Shown in pieces: positions 28,123 to 35,822 of a stretch of DNA of 64,000 nucleotides (within the stretch, counting starts at the first letter, position 1; the number at the start of each line of letters is the position of its first letter). The notes under the pieces are model-generated. The model saw only the letters and a program-made list of their open reading frames with translations, made no database searches and was not told the origin of the DNA. Source of the stretch: Comamonas denitrificans (GTDB taxonomy: Bacteria; Pseudomonadota; Gammaproteobacteria; Burkholderiales; Burkholderiaceae_C); NCBI RefSeq assembly GCF_017368815.1, contig NZ_JAFNME010000009.1, forward strand, positions 39,236 to 103,235, given 5' to 3'. A program made the position numbers and the translations under genes.

Positions 28123-29580
28123 TCACCGATTGCGCCAGAACATGAATTTGAGCAGCTGGTAGGCCCGCTTGCCATACGGCGGCATGAGCAGGTCCACCGT
28201 GCGCCAGCGGCTTTGCTGGAAGACGGGGCGCAGCTTGGAAAACGTTAAAAAACCTTCATAGCCGTGGTAGTGGCCCATGCCGCTGTGGCCCACGCCACCA
28301 AACGGCAGATTGTGCAGGCCCGTGTGGATCAAGCTGTCGTTGATGCTGACACCGCCCGAGAGGGTGTGGTGCAGGTAAAAATCCTGCACCGCCTTGTCAT
28401 GGCTGTAGATGTACAGCGCCAGCGGGTGCTGGCGGGCGTTGATGTACTGCACAACCTCCTCGTGGCTGCGGTAGGTCAGGATGGGCAGGATGGGGCCAAA
28501 AATTTCGCGCTGCAGCACCTGCATGGCGGGGGTGGCATTTAGCACCAGAACGGGCGGCAAGATGCGCCGTGCAGCATCGCCCGCTTGGCCCGGCAGCAGG
28601 GGGATCAGGGTTGCGCCCTGCGCTTGTGCGTCTTTCAGCATGGCCTGCAGCCGGTCGTACTGGCGCTGGTCGATGATGGCGGTGTAGTCGCCATTGAGCA
28701 GGTTGGGAAAACGCGCTGCAGCAATGCGCCGGGCGTGCTCGATAAAGGCTTGCTCGCGCCCCTCGGGCAGCAGCAGGTAGTCCACATTGGTGCAAATCTG
28801 CCCGGCATTGAGCAGCTTGGCCCACAGCAGGCGCTCGGCGGCTTGGTCCAGCGCAAAGTCCGGGGCCACGATGGCGGGGGACTTGCCCCCCAGCTCCAGC
28901 GTGACGGGGGTGAGGTGGATGGCGGCATTGGCCATCACGGCTTGGCCGGTCTGTGGCGAGCCGGTAAAAAACAAATGGTCGAAAGGCAGTTGCGTAAACA
29001 GCGGGCCCAGCGACTGCCCTGGCCCGGCATCGTCGTCGGCAAAAAAGCACAGCTTGTCCGCCGGGAAATACTGCGGGCTGATGCGCTGCAGCAGCCGCGC
29101 CAGATGGCCAGAGTTTTCTGACATTTTGACCATCGCCCGGTTGCCTGCGGCAAAGGCACCAATCAGCGGCTGAAAAGCCATCGCTACAGGAAAATTCCAC
29201 GGTACCACGATGCCCACCACACCCAGCGGCTGGGCAAAGGTGTAAGCCCGCGCCAGCGGGTATTGCAGCATGTCCAAGCGGCGTTGTTGCGGGCGCATCC
29301 ACCGCTTAAGGTGGCGCAGCGCAGCCAGCGTAGCCTCTTGGCCTTGCAGCAATTCTGTGAGCAGCGTCTCAAAGCGGCTGCGGCAACCATAGTCCTGCTG
29401 CACGGCATCGACGATGGCTGCGCGGTGCTCCACCAGCAAGCGGTGCAGCTGGCGCAGATCGGCTCGGCGCTCATCTACGCTGGGGTTGCGCTGCTGCTGA
29501 AAGGCCGAGCGTTGCAAGGCAAAGCTGTCGCGCAAAAGCGCAGGCAAATGCGCTGGTGCCGGGGATAAAAAAGGGAGCAT
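28123..29580 (-). CDS. Coniferyl-aldehyde-dehydrogenase-type aldehyde dehydrogenase
   Basis: NAD(P)-dependent aldehyde dehydrogenase, 485 aa. The Rossmann part shows VVPWNFPVAMAFQPLIGAFAAGN and FFTGSPQTGQAVM. VTLELGGKSPAIV carries the general-base Glu, and NAGQICTNVDYLLLP the catalytic Cys. The C-terminal KLRPVFQQSRWRTVDLLMPPYG and membrane-leaning end resemble the CALDH/YfmT subgroup acting on aromatic or fatty aldehydes. The SD GGAG lies inside the start region and the DUF2325 gene ends 54 nt upstream. Substrate is inferred only at subgroup level. Confidence 0.87.
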   Translation of the reverse strand: MLPFLSPAPAHLPALLRDSFALQRSAFQQQRNPSVDERRADLRQLHRLLVEHRAAIVDAVQQDYGCRSRFETLLTELLQGQEATLAALRHLKRWMRPQQRRLDMLQYPLARAYTFAQPLGVVGIVVPWNFPVAMAFQPLIGAFAAGNRAMVKMSENSGHLARLLQRISPQYFPADKLCFFADDDAGPGQSLGPLFTQLPFDHLFFTGSPQTGQAVMANAAIHLTPVTLELGGKSPAIVAPDFALDQAAERLLWAKLLNAGQICTNVDYLLLPEGREQAFIEHARRIAAARFPNLLNGDYTAIIDQRQYDRLQAMLKDAQAQGATLIPLLPGQAGDAARRILPPVLVLNATPAMQVLQREIFGPILPILTYRSHEEVVQYINARQHPLALYIYSHDKAVQDFYLHHTLSGGVSINDSLIHTGLHNLPFGGVGHSGMGHYHGYEGFLTFSKLRPVFQQSRWRTVDLLMPPYGKRAYQLLKFMFWRNR

Positions 29581-29634
29581 GGCAGTGGCTTTCAGGCTGG
29601 GCAGGCTCTGTGCGCGCCAGTGTGCTGGTGCGGA

Positions 29635-30834
29635 TTACTCCGCAACCGTGGTGGGCGCAGCAGTCAGCTGCACCCCCCGCAAACTGCGGCTAAAAGAGGT
29701 GGCGCTGGGATTGTCCACAAACACGCATTGCTTGCCCATGCGTTTGCAAAAATCTTTCACCCGCCAATAGGCGTTGTGGCTGATGCAGCCGGTTTGGCAG
29801 ATCACCAAATCGGCTGCTGCCAGCACGGCATCCAGGGCGCTGTGCTTATCGTCAATGCCGCCATCGTGGTGGGCAAACTGGCCACCGGCCTGCTCAATCA
29901 CCGCGCGGTAGTTGGCCACATTGGTGTGGCGGCCCCCAACGCACACCACTTTTTTGGCGTGCAGCTGCAAGGCCGGCTCAGACACTGGCTCAGCCGCAAC
30001 AGGGGCGGGTTGCAGGCTTTCGATGGCTTGCTGGCGCACCAAGCGCTCGGCCTGGGCCAGGGCGTGGCGCAGTTCGGCATTTTGGGTTTGCAACTGGTGT
30101 TGGTGCTCGGTCAGCAGGGCCAGTTTTTTCTGCAACTTGGCGACTTGGTCGTGCGCGGGCTGGGCATTTTTCAGCTGCTCAATGTCTTGCTGCAAAAACC
30201 GAATTTGCGTGGCCTGGCCAATATTGCTGGCGCGCACATGGACCAGCTCGGCGTGCAGTTGCTCGATTTCGGTGGATTTTTCGTTGATCACCCGCGTGCA
30301 ACGCTCTTGCACCTTGCCCAGCTCCTGGGTCAGCACCGCGTTTTCTTTGCTCAAGGCCTGGAACTGGTGCAGATCCACCCGCACCGCCGCACCGGCCTGG
30401 TGCTGCAGCATGTGCATGTCGCGCAGCAGCACTTCTTGCAAGGCTTCGTCGCAGCGTGGATGGGTCAGCGCAGCCCAAAAAGCACCAGAAACATCACCCA
30501 AACGCACCGCCTGGGCCCACAGCTGGGCGACGGCTTTGGCCTCTTTGGCCTGCCGAAAAGCGCGAATATGTGGGGCAAACCGCGCTTCAACATCTTTGTG
30601 CAGCAGCTCGGTCAGCCGGCTGCGCTTTGCGCATTCGGCCACCGCCCCCAGGTGGATGTCGTAGTCATCGGCCACGGGCGGATTGCCCAAGGCTTTGTGT
30701 ACCAACTGGCGCAGCCGTGCCAAAGGAAAGCACACGCCTATCACCGGGCAATGGCATTGCTGGGGCAAATCCCACAAACGACGGCGGCGTGAGCCAGTGG
30801 AAGCGGTGGGCGAAGGGCTGCAAGCGGCACACAT
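29635..30834 (-). CDS. DUF2325 domain-containing protein, Fur-box controlled
   Basis: 399 aa. The central part (about 95-265) is a predicted coiled coil. The C-terminal DUF2325 domain (about 295-390) includes VVCVGGRHTNVANYRAVIEQAGG, ADLVICQTGCISHNAYWRVKDFCKRMGK and FVDNPSATSFSRSL. The N-terminus has conserved Cys/His segments (MCAACSP, CHCPVIGVC). The ATG at 30834 is preceded by TGGAG; a TTG two codons earlier is less likely. The promoter is overlaid by two Fur-type boxes, so iron-responsive expression is expected. Molecular function is not known. Confidence 0.85.
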   Translation of the reverse strand: MCAACSPSPTASTGSRRRRLWDLPQQCHCPVIGVCFPLARLRQLVHKALGNPPVADDYDIHLGAVAECAKRSRLTELLHKDVEARFAPHIRAFRQAKEAKAVAQLWAQAVRLGDVSGAFWAALTHPRCDEALQEVLLRDMHMLQHQAGAAVRVDLHQFQALSKENAVLTQELGKVQERCTRVINEKSTEIEQLHAELVHVRASNIGQATQIRFLQQDIEQLKNAQPAHDQVAKLQKKLALLTEHQHQLQTQNAELRHALAQAERLVRQQAIESLQPAPVAAEPVSEPALQLHAKKVVCVGGRHTNVANYRAVIEQAGGQFAHHDGGIDDKHSALDAVLAAADLVICQTGCISHNAYWRVKDFCKRMGKQCVFVDNPSATSFSRSLRGVQLTAAPTTVAE

Positions 30835-30855
30835 AAACAAGCTCCAGAAAAGTTA

Positions 30856-30899
30856 AATAAGAACGATTCTTATTTTAAATAAGAATTACTCTCATTCAA
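30856..30899 (-). promoter_or_regulatory. Fur-type boxes overlapping the DUF2325 promoter
   Basis: Two overlapping A/T-rich palindromes, AATAAGAACGATTCTTATT (30856-30874) and AATAAGAATTACTCTCATT (30878-30896), match the shape of proteobacterial Fur boxes. On the minus strand TTGAAT (30894-30899) and TAAAAT (30872-30877), 16 nt apart, form a sigma70 promoter wholly covered by these boxes. The unit remains intact although a phage end lies less than 100 bp away. Confidence 0.75.
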
Positions 30900-30983
30900 G
30901 AAGTTTTTGCCTTGCGCCCTGCTCTGCGTGCAGCGCGGCTGTTAATCTTGCTGCTTTTTATGCAAAGGATGGCGCGGCGCAAC

Positions 30984-31037
30984 CTTTGGCGCTAATCGGC
31001 GCGGTCTTTGGCGCTTTTTGGCATTCCCTTTGGCACT
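30984..31037. repeat. Three direct repeats at exact 22-bp spacing; putative transposase-binding phage end
   Basis: CTTTGGCGCT at 30984-30993, CTTTGGCGCT at 31006-31015 and CTTTGGCACT at 31028-31037 start 22 bp apart, two helical turns. MuA-type transposases bind 22-bp sites arrayed at phage ends. The array lies between the last phage-side gene (HNH, stop at 31043) and the host promoter. The exact TG terminus is unresolved; TG at 30940 and 30961 are candidates. Confidence 0.6.
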
Positions 31038-31042
31038 ATCTT

Positions 31043-32017
31043 TTAATGAAACAGGCCGCCCAAGGACGGCTTGTTCGTTTCTGGCAAGTCAGCAGCGTCC
31101 CCGACTCGCCAATCCGCGCTGGCTGGTGCAGCTTCTATCTGGGCGAACAGGGTGTCGATGCTGGGGTCTAGCGAGATACTCTCAGTAAGTCGCACAAGAT
31201 TGCCATCTCGTAATCTGACCCAAGTGCTAACGGCGTTAGGTACAGACTCCAACAGTCGCTGAATTTCCTGCGGATCACCTGCAAAGGCCAGAACACGATG
31301 TGATTGATTCCACTCAACGGCAAAAGACCAAACATTCGCTCCTGGACATTTCCGAATGTGGATCCGAAAGAACCCATCTGCACCATCTCCAGCACACCGA
31401 TGCTCCCAGCTCTCCGTAAGTTGTAAGAACCATAAAGCATCCACAGCACCCCAGTTTTCTCTCCGAAAAAATCCGAAGTGCATGTAATCGCCCAACACGA
31501 AGCCACCTCGACGAGTGGATTCGTTGTAAGTGATCAAGAAAAAAAATGCCGTGAAATGGAACTGTGCCAATTTGTAGACACGGCTGTGATCTATTTGTGG
31601 GGGCGCAAAAAATTCTGTTGAGATCTTCGCCGCCCCTCGCTCAAATTCAAGTTGAATTGCTTCCTGACTTTTAGAAACGGGTTTTTTAGTTCGTTCGCTA
31701 ATTGCTTTAGCCGCCTTACGCGCTATTTCTTTGGACAAGACTGTCTCAGTGGCTGCCTCGCGCTCTACATGCGTGGGTAGCATCGTGATGACAGATATGT
31801 CACCTTCTAAATGTGATTTCTTATTGTTGCAGTAACGACAGGCATTCAGAATCAGATTCCATTGCACCGCTAAAGAGCCTTTGGGAACAAACCGTCTTCC
31901 GATTACGTGCTCTCTAGTAGACGGCAGCTCATCGCTGAAGTCGCGTCCACAATATGCGCAATTCACATTTTTCAACGCAATCGGTCTCATCATCGGTTTA
32001 CTGTCAAGCTCGCTCAT
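31043..32017 (-). CDS. HNH-endonuclease-like protein at the phage end
   Basis: 324 aa. The N-terminal 75 residues form an HNH/zinc pattern: CAYC (20-23), STREHVIGRRFVP with the catalytic-type His at 37, WNLILNACRYCNNKKS with CxxC at 60-63 and Asn/Lys following. The remaining 250 residues are unrecognised and could be a recognition or effector domain. The ATG at 32017 has AAAGGAG 7 nt upstream. Base composition is clearly lower in GC than the phage late genes, so it is probably a cargo gene. It lies downstream of com-dam on the same strand. Nuclease activity is inference. Confidence 0.72.
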   Translation of the reverse strand: MSELDSKPMMRPIALKNVNCAYCGRDFSDELPSTREHVIGRRFVPKGSLAVQWNLILNACRYCNNKKSHLEGDISVITMLPTHVEREAATETVLSKEIARKAAKAISERTKKPVSKSQEAIQLEFERGAAKISTEFFAPPQIDHSRVYKLAQFHFTAFFFLITYNESTRRGGFVLGDYMHFGFFRRENWGAVDALWFLQLTESWEHRCAGDGADGFFRIHIRKCPGANVWSFAVEWNQSHRVLAFAGDPQEIQRLLESVPNAVSTWVRLRDGNLVRLTESISLDPSIDTLFAQIEAAPASADWRVGDAADLPETNKPSLGGLFH

Positions 32018-32151
32018 CTTCAATCTCCTTTAGAAAAGTTCTTATGGCTCTGCCCCTCCGTGCCAACTATAAGTAAGCTGCTCCAGCGATGTAGCATCCC
32101 GCTTGAGCGCTTTTATTTCGTTTGCAGGCCTACCCTACAGGGTGGGGGACC

Positions 32152-32179
32152 AGGTGTCCAACACAGGTGTCGGACACCT
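32152..32179 (-). terminator. Hairpin region after the phage DNA methylase
   Basis: AGGTGTC (32165-32171) pairs with GACACCT (32173-32179), and another copy of AGGTGTCC at 32152-32159 can compete for the same partner. ACCCT/AGGGT lies just to the left. There is no long T run, so termination between dam and HNH may be partial. Confidence 0.4.
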
Positions 32180-32205
32180 TCAAACGCTTGACTTTGCGTG
32201 TCGAT

Positions 32206-33033
32206 TTAGGTGCGTGCCGGGCTGATCCACAGCACTTCGGTGCGCGGCCGCTGACTACCGGCAGCGCGGTGCGGGCGCTCGATGCGCTGCCAGCCTTTGA
32301 GCATGTCGTCGTACAGCTCGCTGGGGTAGCCAGCCACCACCGCCCGGCCCTGGATACCCAGCAGCCGGGTGAGCAGCTCGATGTGCTGGGCCTCGGTCAG
32401 CTCGCAGCGGTAGCCGGTGTCCGAGCGTGTGCTGGGCAGGTACGGTGGATCGATAAAGAACAGCGTGTCGGGGCTGTCTTGTGCCCGAATGACCTCCAGC
32501 GCGTCGCGCCGCTCGATGATCACGCCTTGCAGGCGCTGGCAGATGCGCACCAGGTGCCGGGGGTAGCTGGCCCATTCATGGGCCTTGCAGTGGCTGCCGC
32601 TGCGGTGGCGGGCATCGGCAAAGGTGCGCTTTTTGGGGTCAAACAATGCGCCGTGGTGGAAAGACATATAGGCCCGCACGATGGCCCGTTGGGCGCGGGT
32701 GAGCGGGTCGCAGGTTGGCTCAAAGGCTTGCTCAAATGCGCCGCGTGCATAGGGTGTGCGGCGCAGCAGGCGGATGAGCTGGCTGCATTTTTCGGGGTCT
32801 TGCAACTGCTGAAAGATGCCGACGATTTCCGCGTCCAGATCGTTGTAAACCTCAATCGTGCTGCGCGGCTTGCGCATGAGAACGCTGGCCGCACCGCCGA
32901 AGGGTTCGACGTAGACACGGTGCGCGGGCAGGTGGCTGATGACCCAGGGGGCGATTTGCCACTTGCCGCCGAAGTAGCGCAGCACAGATCGGGTGATCTT
33001 GCTAGAGGGCGTTTGAGTTTTTAAAGAAGCCAT
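32206..33033 (-). CDS. Phage DNA adenine methylase (D12 class)
   Basis: 275 aa N6-adenine DNA methyltransferase of the Dam/D12 type. RYFGGKWQIAPWV (19-31) and YVEPFGGAASV (41-51) form the SAM-binding part; the catalytic DPPY is at 195-198 in FFIDPPYLPSTR. The start ATG (33033) lies inside the end of com (32-bp overlap) with AAGGA 6 nt before it. In Mu, Com activates translation of the DNA-modification gene mom. Here the same position is taken by a methylase, presumably to protect phage DNA from restriction. Confidence 0.92.
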   Translation of the reverse strand: MASLKTQTPSSKITRSVLRYFGGKWQIAPWVISHLPAHRVYVEPFGGAASVLMRKPRSTIEVYNDLDAEIVGIFQQLQDPEKCSQLIRLLRRTPYARGAFEQAFEPTCDPLTRAQRAIVRAYMSFHHGALFDPKKRTFADARHRSGSHCKAHEWASYPRHLVRICQRLQGVIIERRDALEVIRAQDSPDTLFFIDPPYLPSTRSDTGYRCELTEAQHIELLTRLLGIQGRAVVAGYPSELYDDMLKGWQRIERPHRAAGSQRPRTEVLWISPART

Positions 33034-33205
33034 GATTGTCCTTTTTCAGAGTGGGACGCTCATGGGCGTGCTGGGTTGGGGTCGATGCCCGAAAGTTGTT
33101 AAAGCCGCCACATCGGGGGCATTTGATGGCCAGGCGGATGTATTGGCCTTCGCCCAATTTGCGGTTGCATTTGCCGCAGCGGATATCGTGTGGTTTTTCA
33201 GTCAT
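33002..33205 (-). CDS. com: Com-family zinc-finger translational activator
   Basis: 67 aa. Four Cys (C10, C13, C29, C32) in CGKCNRKL and CPRCGGFN form the zinc finger of Mu Com, which binds the mom mRNA leader and opens its start. The gene overlaps the methylase gene by 32 bp, as com overlaps mom in Mu. The SD AAAAGG is 7 nt upstream. An 18-bp inverted repeat lies directly before it. Confidence 0.9.
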   Translation of the reverse strand: MTEKPHDIRCGKCNRKLGEGQYIRLAIKCPRCGGFNNFRASTPTQHAHERPTLKKDNHGFFKNSNAL

Positions 33206-33213
33206 TGCAAGCC

Positions 33214-33231
33214 TTTTTCAATAGTGAAAAA
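33214..33231. promoter_or_regulatory. Inverted repeat upstream of com
   Basis: TTTTTCA (33214-33220) and TGAAAAA (33225-33231) are separated by ATAG and sit 9-26 nt before the com ATG. The position near the ribosome-binding site or promoter suggests an operator or a weak RNA hairpin. No GATC cluster like that of the Mu mom promoter is seen. Confidence 0.4.
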
Positions 33232-33308
33232 TTTGTTAGGCTGGCTGCGCTCTGTACAGGGTGGGCGGGCCTAGCCTGACTTGCAGGATTGCTCTGCGGT
33301 TGGGGGCT

Positions 33309-33359
33309 TGCCGTGGTGTTCGTAGCACCCCGGCAGGTCGCCCGTTCTTTTTGTGGGCG
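33309..33359 (-). terminator. Hairpins ending the tail operon before com
   Basis: TGCCG-T-GGTG (33309-33318) pairs with CACC-C-CGGCA (33326-33335); next to it CGCCC (33339-33343) pairs with GGGCG (33355-33359) around a T-rich loop. They lie between the last tail gene and com, so they may separate the com-dam transcript from the tail operon. Confidence 0.45.
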
Positions 33360-33376
33360 GTCAATCATCTACATCG

Positions 33377-33595
33377 CTACACCTCACCTTCAATCCATTC
33401 CAGCTCTGGCGCGGGCCCCTCAATCAGCCCATCGCGCACAAACACGCGCTGGCCCTGGGTGGCCTCGCCTCGCGCTTGCAGCACGCCGCCGCCAGGCAGC
33501 TCGATGGTGGCGATGCCGTTGTGGGTGCTCTGCACGGTGCCCACTTCCAGGGGGCGGGGTGGCAGCAGGTCAAGAAATTGTTTAAACAGGTTCAT
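33377..33595 (-). CDS. Small phage tail-region protein, unknown
   Basis: 72 aa from the ATG at 33595, which overlaps the preceding 746-aa gene by 14 bp. The sequence (MNLFKQFLDLLPPRPLEVGT, then GIATIELPGGGVLQARGEA and QRVFVRDGLIEG) has a beta-rich, OB-like look but no family I can name. A longer frame up to 33703 lies inside the neighbour and is not supported. Last gene of the tail operon. Confidence 0.65.
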   Translation of the reverse strand: MNLFKQFLDLLPPRPLEVGTVQSTHNGIATIELPGGGVLQARGEATQGQRVFVRDGLIEGPAPELEWIEGEV

Positions 33596-35822
33596 GGGCT
33601 TCAATCTCCAGGGTCTGGCGCAGGCGCGGGCGCTGCCAGTCGATGGCGGTGCCGCGCACGATGCCGGTTTGCGTGCTACTGGGGCTAGTGCGGTAGCGCA
33701 CAAACTGGCCGGGGGTGATTACGCCGGTTTCGGCCAGTACGGGCAGGCTGATGCGGATGCGCTCTTGCTTGCCCACGTCCGATAGCTCGGCGCGGCCGCG
33801 CTGTCGCCAGGCTGCAGATGCGGTGATCAGCGGGTGGGTGGCCTGGGGGGCGATCTTGTCGCCGGGGGTAGCGGCGCGGGTCAGGGGGCCAAACACGCCC
33901 GCACCCTGGCCGCCGACATAGATGCGGTTGTAGAGGGGCTTGTCGATAAATTCGGTGCTTTCCACCTCGGCCAGGGCGCTGGGGATTTCAAAGTCGGGCG
34001 TGACCGCGCCCCACTCCCACGGGGCTGTTGGGTATTTGTGCAGGATGCGCAGCACGGGGTCGGTGTTGTGCGGCTGCACGTAGCCGCCGACGGCCTGGGC
34101 GATGTCGTTGATGGCGGCGATGTAGCTGCCCTGCAGCGCCCAAGCCCCGGCGGGCACCAGCCAATCATCAAGCTGCCACTCTACGCCCCAGCCAATACCA
34201 ACGCCGTTGATGGTGAGCGTATTCACGGCCAATTGCTGTGCGGTGTATTCGGCCAGCGGGTTGCCAAACTGCATGACGGGTGCCCAGGGCGCATCCAAGA
34301 TGGCCGCGCGGCCTTTGCCGCTGACGCTGTAGCGCTCTTGCGGCAGGTGGCGGCGGTCGCGGGCCACGCGCTCAAGGCGCAGTCTAAATTGCACGCCGTT
34401 GATGGTGGCCAGCAGGTCGGCGGGGTCGCCCTGGGTATCGCGGCCCAGGTGGGCGGCTGCGGTGTGGTGCAGGCTGGCTTGCCAGCTCCACGTCCACGAC
34501 TGGTAATCCAGGCTCATGCCAAAGCTGTGCGCCTGCAGTTCTGCGCCCGTGTCCAGGCGGGTAAGGGTGATGCTGTTTTGCACGATGTAAGCCCTCCGGG
34601 CGGTGATGATGATGGTCTGGCCCGGCTCTTCGGGGTCGGTGCCGCCACCGCCGCCCTCGGGGGGCCAGGTCTCTTTCACCAGCGCCGGGCCGGGGCGCAT
34701 GGTGTCGTGGTAGCGCACGCCCGTGGTGGGCTGGGCCAGGTGGTGGGCCAAGCCTGCGCCGGATAGCAGCGGGCCGGTCTGCAGCTCGCCCCAGGTGCGG
34801 GGCACGTCAAACTGCGGGGCAAATTCCAACGCGATGCGCCAGCCGGGGCCCAGCACATACACAGGCGGCACGCGCAGGCCCATGTGCCGCTGGATGCCGC
34901 CTTGCTCAAAGCGCTCAAGGTGCTGCGCACGGCGCGGGTCTGCGATTTGCCAGGTGTACACCAGGGCTGCAACGGGCAGGCGCTGGGCCTGCTGGGCCTG
35001 CGAGTGCAGGGCGTGGTGCAGGGCCTGGGCTACCTCAAACGCACTGGCACTGCGCTGGCGCAGGGGCTGGGCCTGCTGGGCCACATCGCGCACTTGGGCG
35101 GGCAGGCTGCGGACCTGTTGGGCGGTGCCCTGCACTTGGGCGGCCAGGGCCTGGGCCTGCTGCACCACGTCGCGCACCTGTGCGCTGGCGCGGGCGGCAT
35201 CTTGCATAACGGCGGCTAGCGGGCCGCTGCCCAAGGCTTGGGCCTGCTGAAAAACCTCTGCGCGGGCAAAGCGGGCCAGGGGCCGTTGCACCCGGCTGTC
35301 GTACTCTGTGACGATGCCGCCAGAAAAACCCAGCGCCAAAGGCAGTGTGCCGCCGGGGGACAAAAAAGCGCGCTCGGCATACCGGCCTGACAAGGCCCCG
35401 GCAAAACCGGGCAGCCCCAGCGGTAGCGTGCCGCCGGGGTGCAGCGCAAAAGCGTGCCCAAAGGGTGACACCAGCGCCGTGGTGAGCAGGGTCTGCGCCT
35501 GCTGCCATGCCACCACACTCCCATGCACCAGCGGGCGGTGCACGCCGCTGCTATAGGGTGCAGCCAGCGTGCCCGCAAAGCCCAGCGCCGCAAGCGGCAG
35601 CGTGCCGCTGGGGGTCAAGTCAGTGCTGCTGCGCTCGGTAAAAGCAGCGGTCAGCGTGCCCGCAAAGCCCAGGGCGGCCAGCGGCAGCGTGCCGCCGGGC
35701 GTGAGCTGGTCAGCATCGGGGATGGACTGCTCGGCAAAGCGCAGGCCGACAGCCCAGCCGGGGGGCGTGGCTTGCGGTGTGAGGAGTAACCCAATGCGCC
35801 AGCCGCGCAGCTGGTGCATCAC
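33582..35822 (-). CDS. Phage tail-tip/baseplate protein with N-terminal repeats
   Basis: 746 aa. Residues about 40-175 carry four copies of a unit built around TPGGTLPLAALGFAGTL. The middle (about 200-290) is an Ala/Gln-rich helical stretch with repeated AQALAAQVQ and VRDVAQQAQ motifs. The C-terminal 350 residues look like a compact beta-rich hub domain (LLATINGVQFRLRLERV, LYNRIYVGGQGAGVFG, GQFVRYRTSP). It overlaps the receptor-binding-like gene by ATGA and is probably a central tail-fibre/hub component. No enzyme motif is seen. Confidence 0.7.
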   Translation of the reverse strand: MMHQLRGWRIGLLLTPQATPPGWAVGLRFAEQSIPDADQLTPGGTLPLAALGFAGTLTAAFTERSSTDLTPSGTLPLAALGFAGTLAAPYSSGVHRPLVHGSVVAWQQAQTLLTTALVSPFGHAFALHPGGTLPLGLPGFAGALSGRYAERAFLSPGGTLPLALGFSGGIVTEYDSRVQRPLARFARAEVFQQAQALGSGPLAAVMQDAARASAQVRDVVQQAQALAAQVQGTAQQVRSLPAQVRDVAQQAQPLRQRSASAFEVAQALHHALHSQAQQAQRLPVAALVYTWQIADPRRAQHLERFEQGGIQRHMGLRVPPVYVLGPGWRIALEFAPQFDVPRTWGELQTGPLLSGAGLAHHLAQPTTGVRYHDTMRPGPALVKETWPPEGGGGGTDPEEPGQTIIITARRAYIVQNSITLTRLDTGAELQAHSFGMSLDYQSWTWSWQASLHHTAAAHLGRDTQGDPADLLATINGVQFRLRLERVARDRRHLPQERYSVSGKGRAAILDAPWAPVMQFGNPLAEYTAQQLAVNTLTINGVGIGWGVEWQLDDWLVPAGAWALQGSYIAAINDIAQAVGGYVQPHNTDPVLRILHKYPTAPWEWGAVTPDFEIPSALAEVESTEFIDKPLYNRIYVGGQGAGVFGPLTRAATPGDKIAPQATHPLITASAAWRQRGRAELSDVGKQERIRISLPVLAETGVITPGQFVRYRTSPSSTQTGIVRGTAIDWQRPRLRQTLEIEAHEPV

